Made by a program: the position numbers and the translations under genes | Notes under the pieces: model-generated | Told to the model about the DNA's origin: nothing | Databases searched by the model: none | Seen by the model: only the letters and a program-made list of their open reading frames with translations | Source of the DNA: Nostoc sp. FACHB-892 | GTDB lineage: Bacteria; Cyanobacteriota; Cyanobacteriia; Cyanobacteriales; Nostocaceae | DNA: 64,000 nucleotides | Assembly (NCBI RefSeq): GCF_014698795.1 | Contig: NZ_JACJTR010000032.1 | Coordinates: forward strand, 19,225 to 83,224 | Reading direction: 5' to 3' | Shown: positions 45,645 through 55,457 of the stretch, in pieces | How positions within the stretch are numbered: position 1 is the stretch's first letter | Layout: each line of letters starts with the position of its first letter

Positions 45645-46601
45645 TTAAGTAAATAAGCTCTCTAGATAATTTTCACAGTTTTTATCTAAAAAACTAATGA
45701 TTTTATCTTGAATATTTTTATGACCAAATCTTTCAAGGATAATTGTATTTCCTTCTTTACGAAAATATAACCGATAATTTTTACCAACTCTATACTCAAA
45801 ATGAGTTATGGCAGTATTGACTATACGTGTAATTCTATAAGCCGAAGGATTCTCTTTAATTCGTTTTAAGTAAGACTGTAGTATAAAAAACTGTAGTCTG
45901 TCAGAAGTAAATATTTTTTTGACATCGGATAAGAATGTAGGAGTCAAGAAAAAACCATAAAGGAATGGAATAATAGAATCAAAACTACCAGGAATTAAGT
46001 TAAGAGTATCAGCAGCTTTTTTGTAAGCCTGAGCAATTTCGCTTTCTTTATTACTTGCTTTTTCTAAGTCATGAATTAACTCGTTATAAGCTGCTTTTAA
46101 AGCTTGATATTGATCTAACAACATAGCTGAATCAGCATTTAACTTTTCTATAGAGTCAAGTAATCCCATTTCTTGAAGTAGCTGATATGCAGATTCCCAA
46201 TTTTCTTTCTCATCCACATATATATATCTACGCTCTAACGCAGAAGCGATAGTTATATAAAACTGTACTTCTGATACTGGCTTAATTAAATGCCCAATTG
46301 CTCCAATTTTAGCGTATTCTCTCGCTAAAGGAATACTACCATCTCCAGTAATAACTATAATACGGTGCTGGCAATAACTTAAATCAATATATTCTAATAA
46401 ATTCACTCCTTTTTCATCACCAAGATTATGATCGAGTAAAATTAAATCAAATGGTTCACATTCTTCTTCACTTTTATCTATAGCCTCTATTGCTTGATCA
46501 ACATCTGCTGCTTCTACGTAAGTGTTATTTTCTTTATCTAAAAGAAACTTCCACTCTCTACGAATAAAAGCTTCATCCTCAACAATTAAAAAATGCGCCA
46601 T
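45645..46601 (-). CDS. Response regulator with C-terminal RelE-like domain
   Basis: 318 residues. The receiver domain covers ~1-125: acidic residues E8/D9, phosphoacceptor D57 in LILLDHNLG, T85 and K107 in LIKPVS. The middle ~130 residues are helical. The C-terminal ~65 residues, HFEYRVGKNYRLYFRKEGN and IILERFGHKN, read as the RelE/ParE/HigB toxin fold rather than a DNA-binding output domain. It follows its kinase gene by 11 bp. The output might be RNA cleavage or binding; this is inference from a short motif. Confidence 0.75.
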   Translation of the reverse strand: MAHFLIVEDEAFIRREWKFLLDKENNTYVEAADVDQAIEAIDKSEEECEPFDLILLDHNLGDEKGVNLLEYIDLSYCQHRIIVITGDGSIPLAREYAKIGAIGHLIKPVSEVQFYITIASALERRYIYVDEKENWESAYQLLQEMGLLDSIEKLNADSAMLLDQYQALKAAYNELIHDLEKASNKESEIAQAYKKAADTLNLIPGSFDSIIPFLYGFFLTPTFLSDVKKIFTSDRLQFFILQSYLKRIKENPSAYRITRIVNTAITHFEYRVGKNYRLYFRKEGNTIILERFGHKNIQDKIISFLDKNCENYLESLFT

Positions 46602-46612
46602 AATTACCTTGA

Positions 46613-48148
46613 TTAATCAGATGTTAATGGGAATTGAAAACTGACTCTTGCACCTTTATCAAGATTTATTTTTTCTACTTTGCCGCCATGTAAGCATAGG
46701 TAAGCGAAAACTATCATGCTACCATTGCCAGCTATTTCGCCAGCACTTCTATTTAAACGCTCAGAAGATTCATAAAGCAGTGGCAGTATATCTGAGGGAA
46801 TCCCTGGCCCATTATCCTCAATATCAATAATTGCTGTATTGTTGTTACTGTGACAGCGAACTGAAATATAACCTTGGAAACTATTATTTTTAAGCTTACG
46901 GCGATATTTTTTAAGTGCTGCGCTTGAATTATATAAAGCATTCTTTACTATGCTTCTCAAATGCCAAGGATTACAGTTTATCCATAAGGGAGAAGAATCG
47001 AAATCGAAATCTATTTTCCAATTATCGAGACTAGGTGGCAAATTTTGGCTCAAATATTCAATTTCTTGTTGAACTAGGGTTGCTTCACTCTCTATCCTTG
47101 TTGTTCCCCTTAAATCTTTGACAACCCAATCTAATGTTTTGAGCGTTTCGTTTGCTTCTAGTAAAAACTCAATTATAGGCTGATAAACTTCTAAATTATA
47201 TGTTTTGCTTATTATTTCATTTATAATTTTAGGAGTGCAACTTAAATTAAATAATAAAGGAGCTTTATATATATCATGAACTATATTTTGAATATCTGAG
47301 TCTATTTTTAGTAGGATATTTTTCAATATACTATCCAGTTCTTGTATGCGATTAGCAATTACTGAAGAAAAGTCTTGTTCTATAACTTGTCCAAATACAC
47401 TATTAAATGTTATTATTTTCAGCAGTTTATTTTCAAGTTCAAGCCTTTCTATTTCTTTATCTTTAAGTCGCTTTTCATATTTTTGCTGATCAATTTGCTT
47501 TTGCGTTTTGTAACGATACGTTATCCATTGAATTATACAAAACAATAGTATCCCCATCGTGAGTAACATTATAAAAGTTAAGGTGTATACAATATTTACT
47601 CCTTTTAGATTAAAAGGTTTTCGTAACCAAAGTAGCTGAGAGGTAATAAAATTAGGGCGATTAACACGGATATAATAAATTCTCCCAATAATTTTGCCTT
47701 TATTAGTTCTACCAGTTTTAAGCCTATTTCCAATATAAGAATTTTGATAGAACCTTTCAGCAACTACTGGAATAGGGTCTTTTAAATAATCAAAAGGGCT
47801 ATTTACTATATCACTAATAGTATATGTTTGATATTTAGAGTTTGTACTAAATAATATTTTTTGTTTAGGACATTTATTTTCTAAACTCTTACAGTCTGTG
47901 ATTACTAAGCCAAATAAGCCATAGTTACTGTCTAAAGTTCTTTGTAACTCTTCCAAATCACCTTTTATAAGTGTATAAGATACTTTCATAGGTAAAGTAT
48001 AAGATAAAATATTAAAATCAACAGTTTGAACAGCAAACATACTGCTGTTATATCTTAGATAATTCCCATAATTAAGAAATAGTGTCATACTGAAAGATAC
48101 TATTAGTATAGAAAATATTTGTTTTATCTTTGTATAGTTACTTTTCAT
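46613..48148 (-). CDS. Membrane sensor histidine kinase
   Basis: 511 residues. Membrane helices lie at ~9-27 and ~188-210, enclosing a ~160-residue periplasmic sensor with two cysteines. A coiled-coil region follows. The phosphorylation helix is probably NIVHDIYKAP near residue 290. The HATPase domain has the N box SIVKNALYNS, the G1 box DIEDNGPGIP and G2 GEIAGNGSMIVFAYL. It is divergent from the solute-binding/kinase genes at 49.3-52.6 kb. The cognate regulator is next. Confidence 0.83.
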   Translation of the reverse strand: MKSNYTKIKQIFSILIVSFSMTLFLNYGNYLRYNSSMFAVQTVDFNILSYTLPMKVSYTLIKGDLEELQRTLDSNYGLFGLVITDCKSLENKCPKQKILFSTNSKYQTYTISDIVNSPFDYLKDPIPVVAERFYQNSYIGNRLKTGRTNKGKIIGRIYYIRVNRPNFITSQLLWLRKPFNLKGVNIVYTLTFIMLLTMGILLFCIIQWITYRYKTQKQIDQQKYEKRLKDKEIERLELENKLLKIITFNSVFGQVIEQDFSSVIANRIQELDSILKNILLKIDSDIQNIVHDIYKAPLLFNLSCTPKIINEIISKTYNLEVYQPIIEFLLEANETLKTLDWVVKDLRGTTRIESEATLVQQEIEYLSQNLPPSLDNWKIDFDFDSSPLWINCNPWHLRSIVKNALYNSSAALKKYRRKLKNNSFQGYISVRCHSNNNTAIIDIEDNGPGIPSDILPLLYESSERLNRSAGEIAGNGSMIVFAYLCLHGGKVEKINLDKGARVSFQFPLTSD

Positions 48149-48708
48149 GTTTAATTAATGTACTTAATGTACTAAACTATTTTATTTATTAGTTTATAAA
48201 ATTTTATCTAACAGTTAGTTTTTGAAGTTGGATGCTGATTAATAATATAAAAAATGGATGTATATACTGTGAGGAATAAGTTGCTGAACAACTTAGAAAC
48301 ACGTACTTTTAATTTCCGCATTTTCTCAGTTTTTTAATTCTGATCGCTATATTCAAGGGTCACATCAATGCTGTCATACTGAATCAGATTCATGACATTC
48401 ATGTTAGTATTCTTGAAAAACTGGGTAAAAATGCCTATAACCAAAATAGGAACGTCATATTATGAAAGCAAAATATCAAAAGCCTTGTACTAAAAATATT
48501 TCTTCTGTTATGATGCCCAGTTCAATAGCAAAAACTACATAAGTTAAGTATTTTTTATATAAATATTGCAAAATTAATACTCTGCCAAAATAAGAGCCTA
48601 CCAAGATTCTGGCAAAATCTGCCAAAATTTCTATATATAGGCGTTTACCTTATAAGGTACCTGAGACTGCCAGAACCTTTATACTGTGGACAATACGTTA
48701 AAAATTTT
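48149..48708. other. 560-bp A+T-rich gap
   Basis: Upstream of the histidine kinase; no gene recognised. A perfect 14-bp palindrome TACCTTATAAGGTA lies at 48646-48659, and repeats of CTGCCAAAAT/CTGGCAAAAT lie around 48580-48630. A 22-codon minus frame near 48340-48410 (YDSIDVTLEYSDQN) is too short to call. Confidence 0.35.
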
Positions 48709-48912
48709 GTGGGAAACCTTAAAGGAATTTTTAGGACTTATTGTTTTTGCGAAACCTCAGAGAATAGCGAGTTAATAGTCAAAGCGTCGTCAACTCACCC
48801 TGTTAAATTGGCGGAAGTATTAAAAATAGTAGGCATTAACACAGATGACGCAATTACTTATATCTTAACGATCGCGGAATCGCCGTCTTATGTTAGTTTC
48901 TATAGCGGTTAA
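48709..48912 (+). CDS. Possible small protein, weakly supported
   Basis: 67 codons starting at a GTG or TTG-type start; only the last ~45 residues (KLAEVLKIVGINTDDAITY) have a protein-like composition. A different frame over the first part is also open. No ribosome site was convincing. It may be a decayed gene, like its neighbour 48946-49286. Confidence 0.25.
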   Translation: MGNLKGIFRTYCFCETSENSELIVKASSTHPVKLAEVLKIVGINTDDAITYILTIAESPSYVSFYSG

Positions 48913-48945
48913 GGGAATACTGATAATAATTACATTCCCTGCATC

Positions 48946-49286
48946 ATGCAAGACTTTTTGAAATTGTTCAAACCCAAGCCTAAAGCAGTTCAGCCAACCA
49001 TCAAAAGTTATGGGCAACTTAGCTGTGGTATTGGACAACAGCAAATTCAATCAAGAATGGACTCGCTGTTCGCTAGTTCGCTAGTTACACTGAAAAGCCG
49101 TATATATTTTGGTGCGATGGTAACAAACCTGGCCCGAATTTAGAACAAGTCCTGAAAAAAGCCATGTGTTAGGGAGAGCCGATTTTTCTATATCGCTGTG
49201 GTTGCAAAGTACAACCACCTCCGAATGCATACTACTGGCGAATTATGAAACACCCATCCATAAGAATTTACCAGCTAGAGATTTAG
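48946..49286 (+). pseudogene. Decayed Cys-containing small protein gene
   Basis: ATG at 48946 opens MQDFLKLFKPKPK... in one frame. From about 49077 the sense passes to another frame (SYTEKPYIFWCDGNKPGPNL, EQVLKKAMC), then a TAG stop, then GEPIFLYRCGCKVQPPPNAY and WRIMKHPS. A frameshift and a stop codon thus break an otherwise convincing ~110-residue protein. Family not recognised. Confidence 0.55.
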
Positions 49287-49356
49287 GCGAAGGGTAAATT
49301 AATATTTTGAAGCAATATGTTTTTTAAAAAACTAGCTAAATAAAATAGAGGCAATT

Positions 49357-50550
49357 ATGGGAAATGACAGAACAAAATGGAGATTTTTGATATTAGGGAT
49401 AGCTGTAGCCGGATTTGTAAGTATTCCTTTTGCCAATTATTGGCAAAGTCCTAAAATAAATGAAAAGTCTTTAGTTATTGGGACTTTAGGCAGCCCCAAA
49501 TATCAACAATCGCTTGTTAAGTATTTAAGAGATGAGCTTAGTCCTAATAATTTCATAGATTTTATTTTAAGGAAATCTATTGATGTTCGTGTTGACGGTA
49601 ATGAAAACCTTTCTTATCAAGATGCTAAAAACGCGTTGATACAGAAAAAGTGGGACATAGCTTTTACCTTATCTCCTATGCTTTCAGTGGTAGCTAAAGA
49701 TAACAAGTATCAATTTGCTGCCAGAATGTTTCCAGATAGACCATCATTTTACCAATCTGGTATTTATGTCCGTTCAAATAGCTCTATATATTCTCTTAAA
49801 GATTTAAAACCAACAACCGTCATTGCTTTAGGAGCATTTAATTCAGCATCTAGCTTTTATATGCCTGTATACGACTTATTTGGTAAGACTTTAAAAATTA
49901 ATATGGGGCATCGAGGAACTGCAATCAGAGAAATGCTTAAGAGTGGAAATGTGGATGTAGGAGCAGGAGCAATTGGTGATACAGTTGACCCGAATGACCA
50001 AGATTTCCGCATCATTCATCAAAGCCGTAATATTCCTAGTGCTGGAGTTTATTTATCACCTAATCTTACAGAACAAGACCGTAACACAATAAAAAAACTA
50101 TTATTAAATGCTCCAAAGGCAATAAAAAAACAAGCAAATTATGATGCAGATAAAGAACCTGATTATAGTGCATTTTTAGGAATTGTAAGACGAACAGAAC
50201 AAGTATTGTCCTGTTCAAATTTCCAAAAAAATCCTGTTTCTTTATTCTGTCAGTCTCCACAATCCAATGTTTTATCTGAAAATACTACCACAAATGGTGT
50301 TATTGGTACAGTTAATGGATGGAAAGCAATTAGTGAAAAAGTTATTTGGTTGAACTTAGTTAGCGCTTCTGACAAAAGAATATATAACGTTGAAATATCA
50401 CGGGAAATTATTAATCAAATTCCAGGTATTACTAATATTGTAGAGATTAATAACCGTAAAATCCAAGTAAATTCCCAAGCTAAAGAACTCACTGATGCTT
50501 CTTGGATAATAAGAATAACTCAAGCAAACCAATTGGTACTGCTAAATTAA
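49357..50550 (+). CDS. PhnD-like periplasmic binding protein with C-terminal extra domain
   Basis: 397 residues. A signal anchor (FLILGIAVAGFVSIPF, ~10-25) precedes a type-2 periplasmic-binding fold of PhnD/ABC-transporter type (LVIGTLGSPKYQQSL, DIAFTLSPMLSVVA, GVYLSPNLTEQDRN) to ~residue 290. The last ~90 residues (GVIGTVNGWKAISEKVIWLN) look like a small beta domain. No transporter permease is nearby, so ligand sensing is likelier than uptake. Twelve bases separate it from the kinase gene. Confidence 0.72.
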   Translation: MGNDRTKWRFLILGIAVAGFVSIPFANYWQSPKINEKSLVIGTLGSPKYQQSLVKYLRDELSPNNFIDFILRKSIDVRVDGNENLSYQDAKNALIQKKWDIAFTLSPMLSVVAKDNKYQFAARMFPDRPSFYQSGIYVRSNSSIYSLKDLKPTTVIALGAFNSASSFYMPVYDLFGKTLKINMGHRGTAIREMLKSGNVDVGAGAIGDTVDPNDQDFRIIHQSRNIPSAGVYLSPNLTEQDRNTIKKLLLNAPKAIKKQANYDADKEPDYSAFLGIVRRTEQVLSCSNFQKNPVSLFCQSPQSNVLSENTTTNGVIGTVNGWKAISEKVIWLNLVSASDKRIYNVEISREIINQIPGITNIVEINNRKIQVNSQAKELTDASWIIRITQANQLVLLN

Positions 50551-50577
50551 ATATAATTTTGTTTGGAGAGCTATTTT

Positions 50578-52590
50578 GTGATTTACTCACCTAATTTTAA
50601 TTTTCTAAGAATTCATGAAGTTTATTTAGTTGAGATTGCTACATTAGCTGAAAGGTATTTTCAAGATGATCCTCTTGCTTGCCTAACTAAACTACGGCGT
50701 TTTGGAGAATTACTTGCTCAGTTAGTGGCGGCAAAATTAGGAATTTATGTAAAAAGTGATGAAGATCAGTATCGTCTACTCAAACGCTTAAAACAAGATG
50801 GTTGCATTCCTCAAGAAGTTTATCGGCTGTTTGAACAAATTCGTTGGACTGGCAATCAAGCAATTCATGGGGATCTAGGAGATCATCAAACTGCATTAGA
50901 CACTCTTCAAATTGCCTGGAATTTAGGTATTTGGTTTCATCAAACTTTTAGCAATAATCCAAACTTTAAAGCAGGGGCTTTTATCCCTCCGCCAGATCCG
51001 CATCAGGAAACAGAAGCGCTTAAAAGACAATTAGAAGCACTACGTAAAGAAGCTCAAGCCAATCGTGCTAATGCTGAAATTGCACAAGCTCAATTGATTC
51101 AAGAAGCAGAACTAAGGCAATTAGCTGAATATGAAGCTCAACAAGAGAAACTTAATGCCGAACGAATAAAGCAACAATTAGAGCAGATGCAAATATTGGC
51201 TCTAAACAAATCAGCTGTTAGTTCTCAAAAAACACATATTCTCATGTCCCAGGCAGCTAGTAATCTAAATTTACAAAGCATTAGATCATCAACGACTACG
51301 ACAATACCCATACTTTGCTTAAACCCTGATTGTGATTACGAAAACCCACCTAGCTCTAAGTATTGTATTAATTGTAGTTCACCTTTAATTTTAAATAAAA
51401 GATATATTCCTATTCGTTTTTTAGGACAGGGCGGATTTGGGCGTACTTTTGAAGCTATCGATATAAACAAACTGGGCACTCGCTGTGTTATTAAGCAATT
51501 ATTGCCAACGCAACAGGGAACAAAGAAAAAGCAAGAGTTCTTAAAACTATTTGAAAGAGAAGCACAGCAGTTAAATAACTTAGGAAACTATCCTAACATC
51601 CCTAATTTACTAGCTTTTTTTGAAGAGAATGAACATTTTTATTTAATACAGGAATTTATTGAAGGGAACAATTTGTATCAAGAAATATTAGAGCTAGGAA
51701 AACTTTCAGAACAAGAAGTAAAAATTCTTCTTGAGCAGTTATTGGAAATAATACAATTCATTCACAAAAAAGGGGTAATTCATAGAGATATTAAACCAGA
51801 AAATATTATTAAAAGACAAGATGGCTCCTTTGTTTTAATCGATTTTGGAATTTCTAAAGATACAAACTTAGAATGTAGTATAAGTAGCCACATGGCGACT
51901 CTGGTTGGTACACCAGGATATGCACCTATTGAGCAGTTACGAGGTCGAGTTTATCCGTGCAGCGACCTTTACGCACTAGGTGTGACAGCAATCCGATTGC
52001 TAACAGGTATTTTTCCAGGTAATGGGGTTGATGATAACCTTTTTGACGAAAATAATAATATTTGCGAATGGAGAAAATATTGTAAAGTTAGTAATAAATT
52101 TGCCAAAATTATTGATAAAATGCTTACTTTTCAATATCAAGAGCGTTATCAGACAGCAACAGAAGTTATGCAAGAGTTAAGTTCAAAGTCATCGGGTATA
52201 TCTAGGCAAAAAATTATAGGATTAATACGCATTACCTTAATATTTATGTTTCTTAGTACAGTAATAATTCAACTATCTTTGAGACTTAATAAGTTCTATA
52301 ATCCGGTTCATGGATCTGATGTAAACTATCAAACTAAATTATTAATTACTGGACAAATACAACAATATAAACGTGAAAGTAACAAATTAACTTTCACATT
52401 ATTAACTAAAGAAAGCCAAAGTTTCTTGATAGTTATAAGTCCTAATCTTTTAAACCAAGTTGCTAATGCTCCGCCACCTTATGGTCTAATAGGTAAAACG
52501 GTAAATGTTACTGGAGTTCAGCCTTTAGCTCAGAAAAATACGCTTTTACTTCAGATTCAAAAACCTGAGCAACTTCAAATTAATTTATGA
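50578..52590 (+). CDS. DUF4145-like/zinc-ribbon/Ser-Thr kinase/TM protein
   Basis: 670 residues from a GTG at 50578, chosen because GGAGAG precedes it. Order: DUF4145-like helical domain (~10-130: FGELLAQLVAAKLGI, IRWTGNQAIHG); coiled coil (~145-215); zinc ribbon CLNPDC...CINC (~255-275); kinase with GQGGFGRTF, HRDIKPEN near 402 and DFG near 422; membrane helix ~545-567; and a C-terminal beta domain resembling the tail of the preceding protein. The zinc ribbon plus kinase pattern is common in cyanobacteria. The DUF4145-like part is otherwise typical of type I restriction HsdR subunits. Confidence 0.83.
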   Translation: MIYSPNFNFLRIHEVYLVEIATLAERYFQDDPLACLTKLRRFGELLAQLVAAKLGIYVKSDEDQYRLLKRLKQDGCIPQEVYRLFEQIRWTGNQAIHGDLGDHQTALDTLQIAWNLGIWFHQTFSNNPNFKAGAFIPPPDPHQETEALKRQLEALRKEAQANRANAEIAQAQLIQEAELRQLAEYEAQQEKLNAERIKQQLEQMQILALNKSAVSSQKTHILMSQAASNLNLQSIRSSTTTTIPILCLNPDCDYENPPSSKYCINCSSPLILNKRYIPIRFLGQGGFGRTFEAIDINKLGTRCVIKQLLPTQQGTKKKQEFLKLFEREAQQLNNLGNYPNIPNLLAFFEENEHFYLIQEFIEGNNLYQEILELGKLSEQEVKILLEQLLEIIQFIHKKGVIHRDIKPENIIKRQDGSFVLIDFGISKDTNLECSISSHMATLVGTPGYAPIEQLRGRVYPCSDLYALGVTAIRLLTGIFPGNGVDDNLFDENNNICEWRKYCKVSNKFAKIIDKMLTFQYQERYQTATEVMQELSSKSSGISRQKIIGLIRITLIFMFLSTVIIQLSLRLNKFYNPVHGSDVNYQTKLLITGQIQQYKRESNKLTFTLLTKESQSFLIVISPNLLNQVANAPPPYGLIGKTVNVTGVQPLAQKNTLLLQIQKPEQLQINL

Positions 52591-52689
52591 AGAGCTTTTA
52601 GGAAGGTTTATAGAAGCTAATGTCTTGGGAAACGCAGGGCAGTATCATACGCTCTATTCGTACCTTGCAAACTGTAAGTTGGTAAATAG

Positions 52690-53637
52690 TTATTTATCAG
52701 ATAGCCAACGGATTAAAGACTCTTTACGTTGTTGATTTTTCTGTGATGGACTCATATCCCAAGCATTTTGTTTTTGAACAGCTTGGGGACTATACAATCC
52801 TGTCTCCCAATTGCCATACATAGGATTCGGAAGGGCAATATATGCAGGTTCAATTGTTTTACTCTTGGGATCTGCATCAAATATTCCGTAACGCTGGCGA
52901 TTATTATCGACATGACTGCGTCGTTCCTGATTACTCTTGCCTGCTGTCTCATCAAAATCATTGAGATTATCGCCTAGTAGAGCAATTACGGTATATTTTT
53001 TTCCATTAGCTTTACCATTTTCTATAGCTTCTCGTCGCCATTGCTTTGACGTATTTTCTTTACCATCAATAACTTTAGTAAACTCACCCTTTAATAATAC
53101 TGTCGTAGTATTAACACCTTTAAAACCAACTGATTTTAAATTATTGATAGTTGCTATCTCCAAATCATTGTTTTGGCTACCTTTTGTACTACTCCTATCC
53201 CGGTTAGAAATAAAAAAGACTGTACCACCATTATCGATAACATAATTCACAAACTTGGCTGCACCAGGGACAGCCTTAGCTTTGGCTACTGCCACCCATT
53301 TATTCCATGTTGACGATTCAAAACTATTGTTGGTATCAATAAAACCAGCTTGATAAGCACTATTATCAAGAACTGTCTCATCAATATCAACAATGATGGC
53401 CGGTTGGCGTACTTTTTTAGCTTTGGCTTGCTCAAAGATAAGTTTGGCTATATTGAAAGCTTGGTAAGTGAGGGACTGATATTCCCCTGATTGCTGTACC
53501 CAATTAACTGCTAATAGGGACTGTTCGTTTAGCTGTGCATTAGTAATATTTGCTGTATCTTGTTTGAGTCCTAAAAGAAGCAAACTTGATGTGACTAATG
53601 TAGAAAATGTAATGAGCTTAAAATATGGGTGATACAT
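52690..53637 (-). CDS. HAD acid phosphatase / 5'-nucleotidase, e(P4)-like
   Basis: 315 residues, exported: signal peptide LITFSTLVTSSLLLLGL near 8-24. The class C DDDD signature VDIDETVLDNSAY gives the nucleophile pair. FFISNRD is motif II and LLGDNLNDF the distal aspartates. It hydrolyses phosphomonoesters such as nucleotides outside the cytoplasm. It converges on the kinase gene from the opposite strand; a functional link is uncertain. Confidence 0.85.
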   Translation of the reverse strand: MYHPYFKLITFSTLVTSSLLLLGLKQDTANITNAQLNEQSLLAVNWVQQSGEYQSLTYQAFNIAKLIFEQAKAKKVRQPAIIVDIDETVLDNSAYQAGFIDTNNSFESSTWNKWVAVAKAKAVPGAAKFVNYVIDNGGTVFFISNRDRSSTKGSQNNDLEIATINNLKSVGFKGVNTTTVLLKGEFTKVIDGKENTSKQWRREAIENGKANGKKYTVIALLGDNLNDFDETAGKSNQERRSHVDNNRQRYGIFDADPKSKTIEPAYIALPNPMYGNWETGLYSPQAVQKQNAWDMSPSQKNQQRKESLIRWLSDK

Positions 53638-53874
53638 TTTAGAGATTCAACCTAAGTATTTAGCTAAGTAAATATCTACTGTAAGCAGATTTATCTGTAC
53701 AGTTCTACACTTATAACATACTTAGAAAAAATGTCACCTAAATTTTCAAAGATTAGGTTAGTTTTAATACTCCGCGTTGTAGTATGCCTGTTAGTAACCC
53801 AGTACTTCGACTAGTCAAGAACTTGAGAAGATTTATGTGAAACCTTGCCAGGGCAGGGTGTAGTGGCAATAATC

Positions 53875-54411
53875 TCAAGGCAACTCTAAGTTGCTTTGGC
53901 TCCACACTCCAATATGAGATGCTTTTGCTATCTCTTGAGCTTTTTCAAAAGCTAGATGATTTGGGCATTCTAACCCGGAATTACGCGTTTTAGCTAACCC
54001 ATCTTTGAGCAATTCCTCTTGAAAGCTGATATCAGCCTCACCCTTGCCGTAAGCCATCACTTCAGCAACAGTACGCCCCTTGAGGTCTTTTCCCACGGGA
54101 ATGATCATCAATTGATTATCGGCAGCTGCGACTAGCTTGAGCAGTTTCTGTTTTGCTTTATTAGCCAATGTTTGTTCCGGTGCTTTACCTTGTTTCATTT
54201 CAGGGACATCAATGCCGCAAAGCTCAACTTCCATTTGACTGCCATCGGTTTGCCCAACTGTGATGCTGTCCCCATCTGCCACTTGGGTAGCTATCCATTC
54301 TTCAGTAAATGCGATGGATGGCTGGTTAGTACCTCGGAAAATCAAGATAGCGCTGGTGATAGCTCCAGCGATGGTAGTTAAAATTATGCCAGTTCTCCAC
54401 AATGGCTTCAT
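53875..54411 (-). CDS. Thermonuclease (SNase-like) family protein
   Basis: 178 residues. An N-terminal membrane anchor or signal (GIILTTIAGAITSAILIF) is followed by the OB-type SNase core: VADGDSITVGQ, LCGIDVPEMKQ, the catalytic arginine/glutamate region KGRTVAEVMA and GLECPNHLAFEKAQEIA. It cleaves DNA or RNA at the cell surface or in the periplasm. It is in the same orientation as the phosphatase upstream of which it lies, so joint nucleotide scavenging is possible. Confidence 0.83.
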   Translation of the reverse strand: MKPLWRTGIILTTIAGAITSAILIFRGTNQPSIAFTEEWIATQVADGDSITVGQTDGSQMEVELCGIDVPEMKQGKAPEQTLANKAKQKLLKLVAAADNQLMIIPVGKDLKGRTVAEVMAYGKGEADISFQEELLKDGLAKTRNSGLECPNHLAFEKAQEIAKASHIGVWSQSNLELP

Positions 54412-54617
54412 GTTGCTAGCTCTATTGTTGCAATATAAGAAACCACAATCTTAACCGCATTAAACCATTACTACGTCAAACTTATAGATGGGTGCATTTA
54501 GTAATTCTGTTATGAGTCGTTCATTCCAAATCAAGATATCAGAAAACCGAGAAGAATGGCAGAAGTAGTGGTTATGTTTGCAGAAAAGCGAGCAATTCCC
54601 ATTGCAGCTTAAACGGG

Positions 54618-54878
54618 ATGTTACAACCGATTCTCTCTCATACTCTAGTTAAGAATCTTACTTCGGCTAAAATTAGTGATTATTTTGCTCAGACTACTGT
54701 TGAGTTAAGAACCATAAAAAATCATTTGACAAGTAGGATAATAGCCAAAGGCAGGTTCTTAGATCCACTTCAGCGACAATCACGGTTACTCCTGACTCCT
54801 GAATTGGAAGAGCTATCCGAGATATCAATCACAGACTTTCATAGAGAAAAAATGTTTACTCTTGAAATGAAGCTGTAA
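54618..54878 (+). CDS. Possible 86-residue protein or remnant
   Basis: Open frame with ordinary composition (LVKNLTSAKISDYFAQTTVEL, LLLTPELEELSE) but no recognised domain. A short frame just before it (54488-54568, MSRSFQIKISENREEW) looks like a separate gene start that ends in a stop. The two could be parts of one decayed gene. Confidence 0.3.
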   Translation: MLQPILSHTLVKNLTSAKISDYFAQTTVELRTIKNHLTSRIIAKGRFLDPLQRQSRLLLTPELEELSEISITDFHREKMFTLEMKL

Positions 54879-55109
54879 GTATTTATGCTGAATGATGAGG
54901 ATAAGTGTGATCGCGGCTTTGGTGTAACTTTTTCTAGTTGGAATTCAAGTTCAACATCACTTAAAAATTTTCTTAATTAAAACAAAAAAATATTATAAAA
55001 ATATATTTTAGGCATATTCACTGATGTAAGTCAGGATTTTGTCTAGTTAGGATGTAACAAATAATATAGCATTGGCTAATTAAGCAGAAGGGAAAGTTTT
55101 TTTCGTTAA

Positions 55110-55328
55110 ATGATTATAAAAAAAACCTTGGCTATTAACCAGCCAGAGGTGGGGCAGCTCATTCGTGATCTGCGACTTGCCTTCGGGCTAACGCAAGAAC
55201 AATTTGCAGCCACTCTAGGCGTTACTTTTACTACGATTAACCGTTGGGAAAATGGACGTTCCAAACCGTCGCCACTAGCAATGGGTAGAATTGAAGAAAT
55301 GTTAAAAAAAATGGCTGACAAAGAGTAA
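55110..55328 (+). CDS. Small Xre-family regulator ahead of the tubulin-like gene
   Basis: 72 residues, one Cro/C1 domain: LIRDLRLAFGLTQEQFAATLG and TTINRWENGRSKPS. It shares a near-identical core with the regulator at 26512 and is likewise followed, 129 bp on, by a large co-oriented gene. Probable local regulator of the tubulin-like operon. Confidence 0.82.
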   Translation: MIIKKTLAINQPEVGQLIRDLRLAFGLTQEQFAATLGVTFTTINRWENGRSKPSPLAMGRIEEMLKKMADKE

Positions 55329-55457
55329 TATTTTTTAGCTAAGTATTTGCTAGATTAGTATCAACAAGATACTTTTATTGTTAAACGTAAAACAATACAA
55401 TTAACACAACCAATTTAGTGATTTTTAGATAATACAAACTACTACTAATTCAAAATT

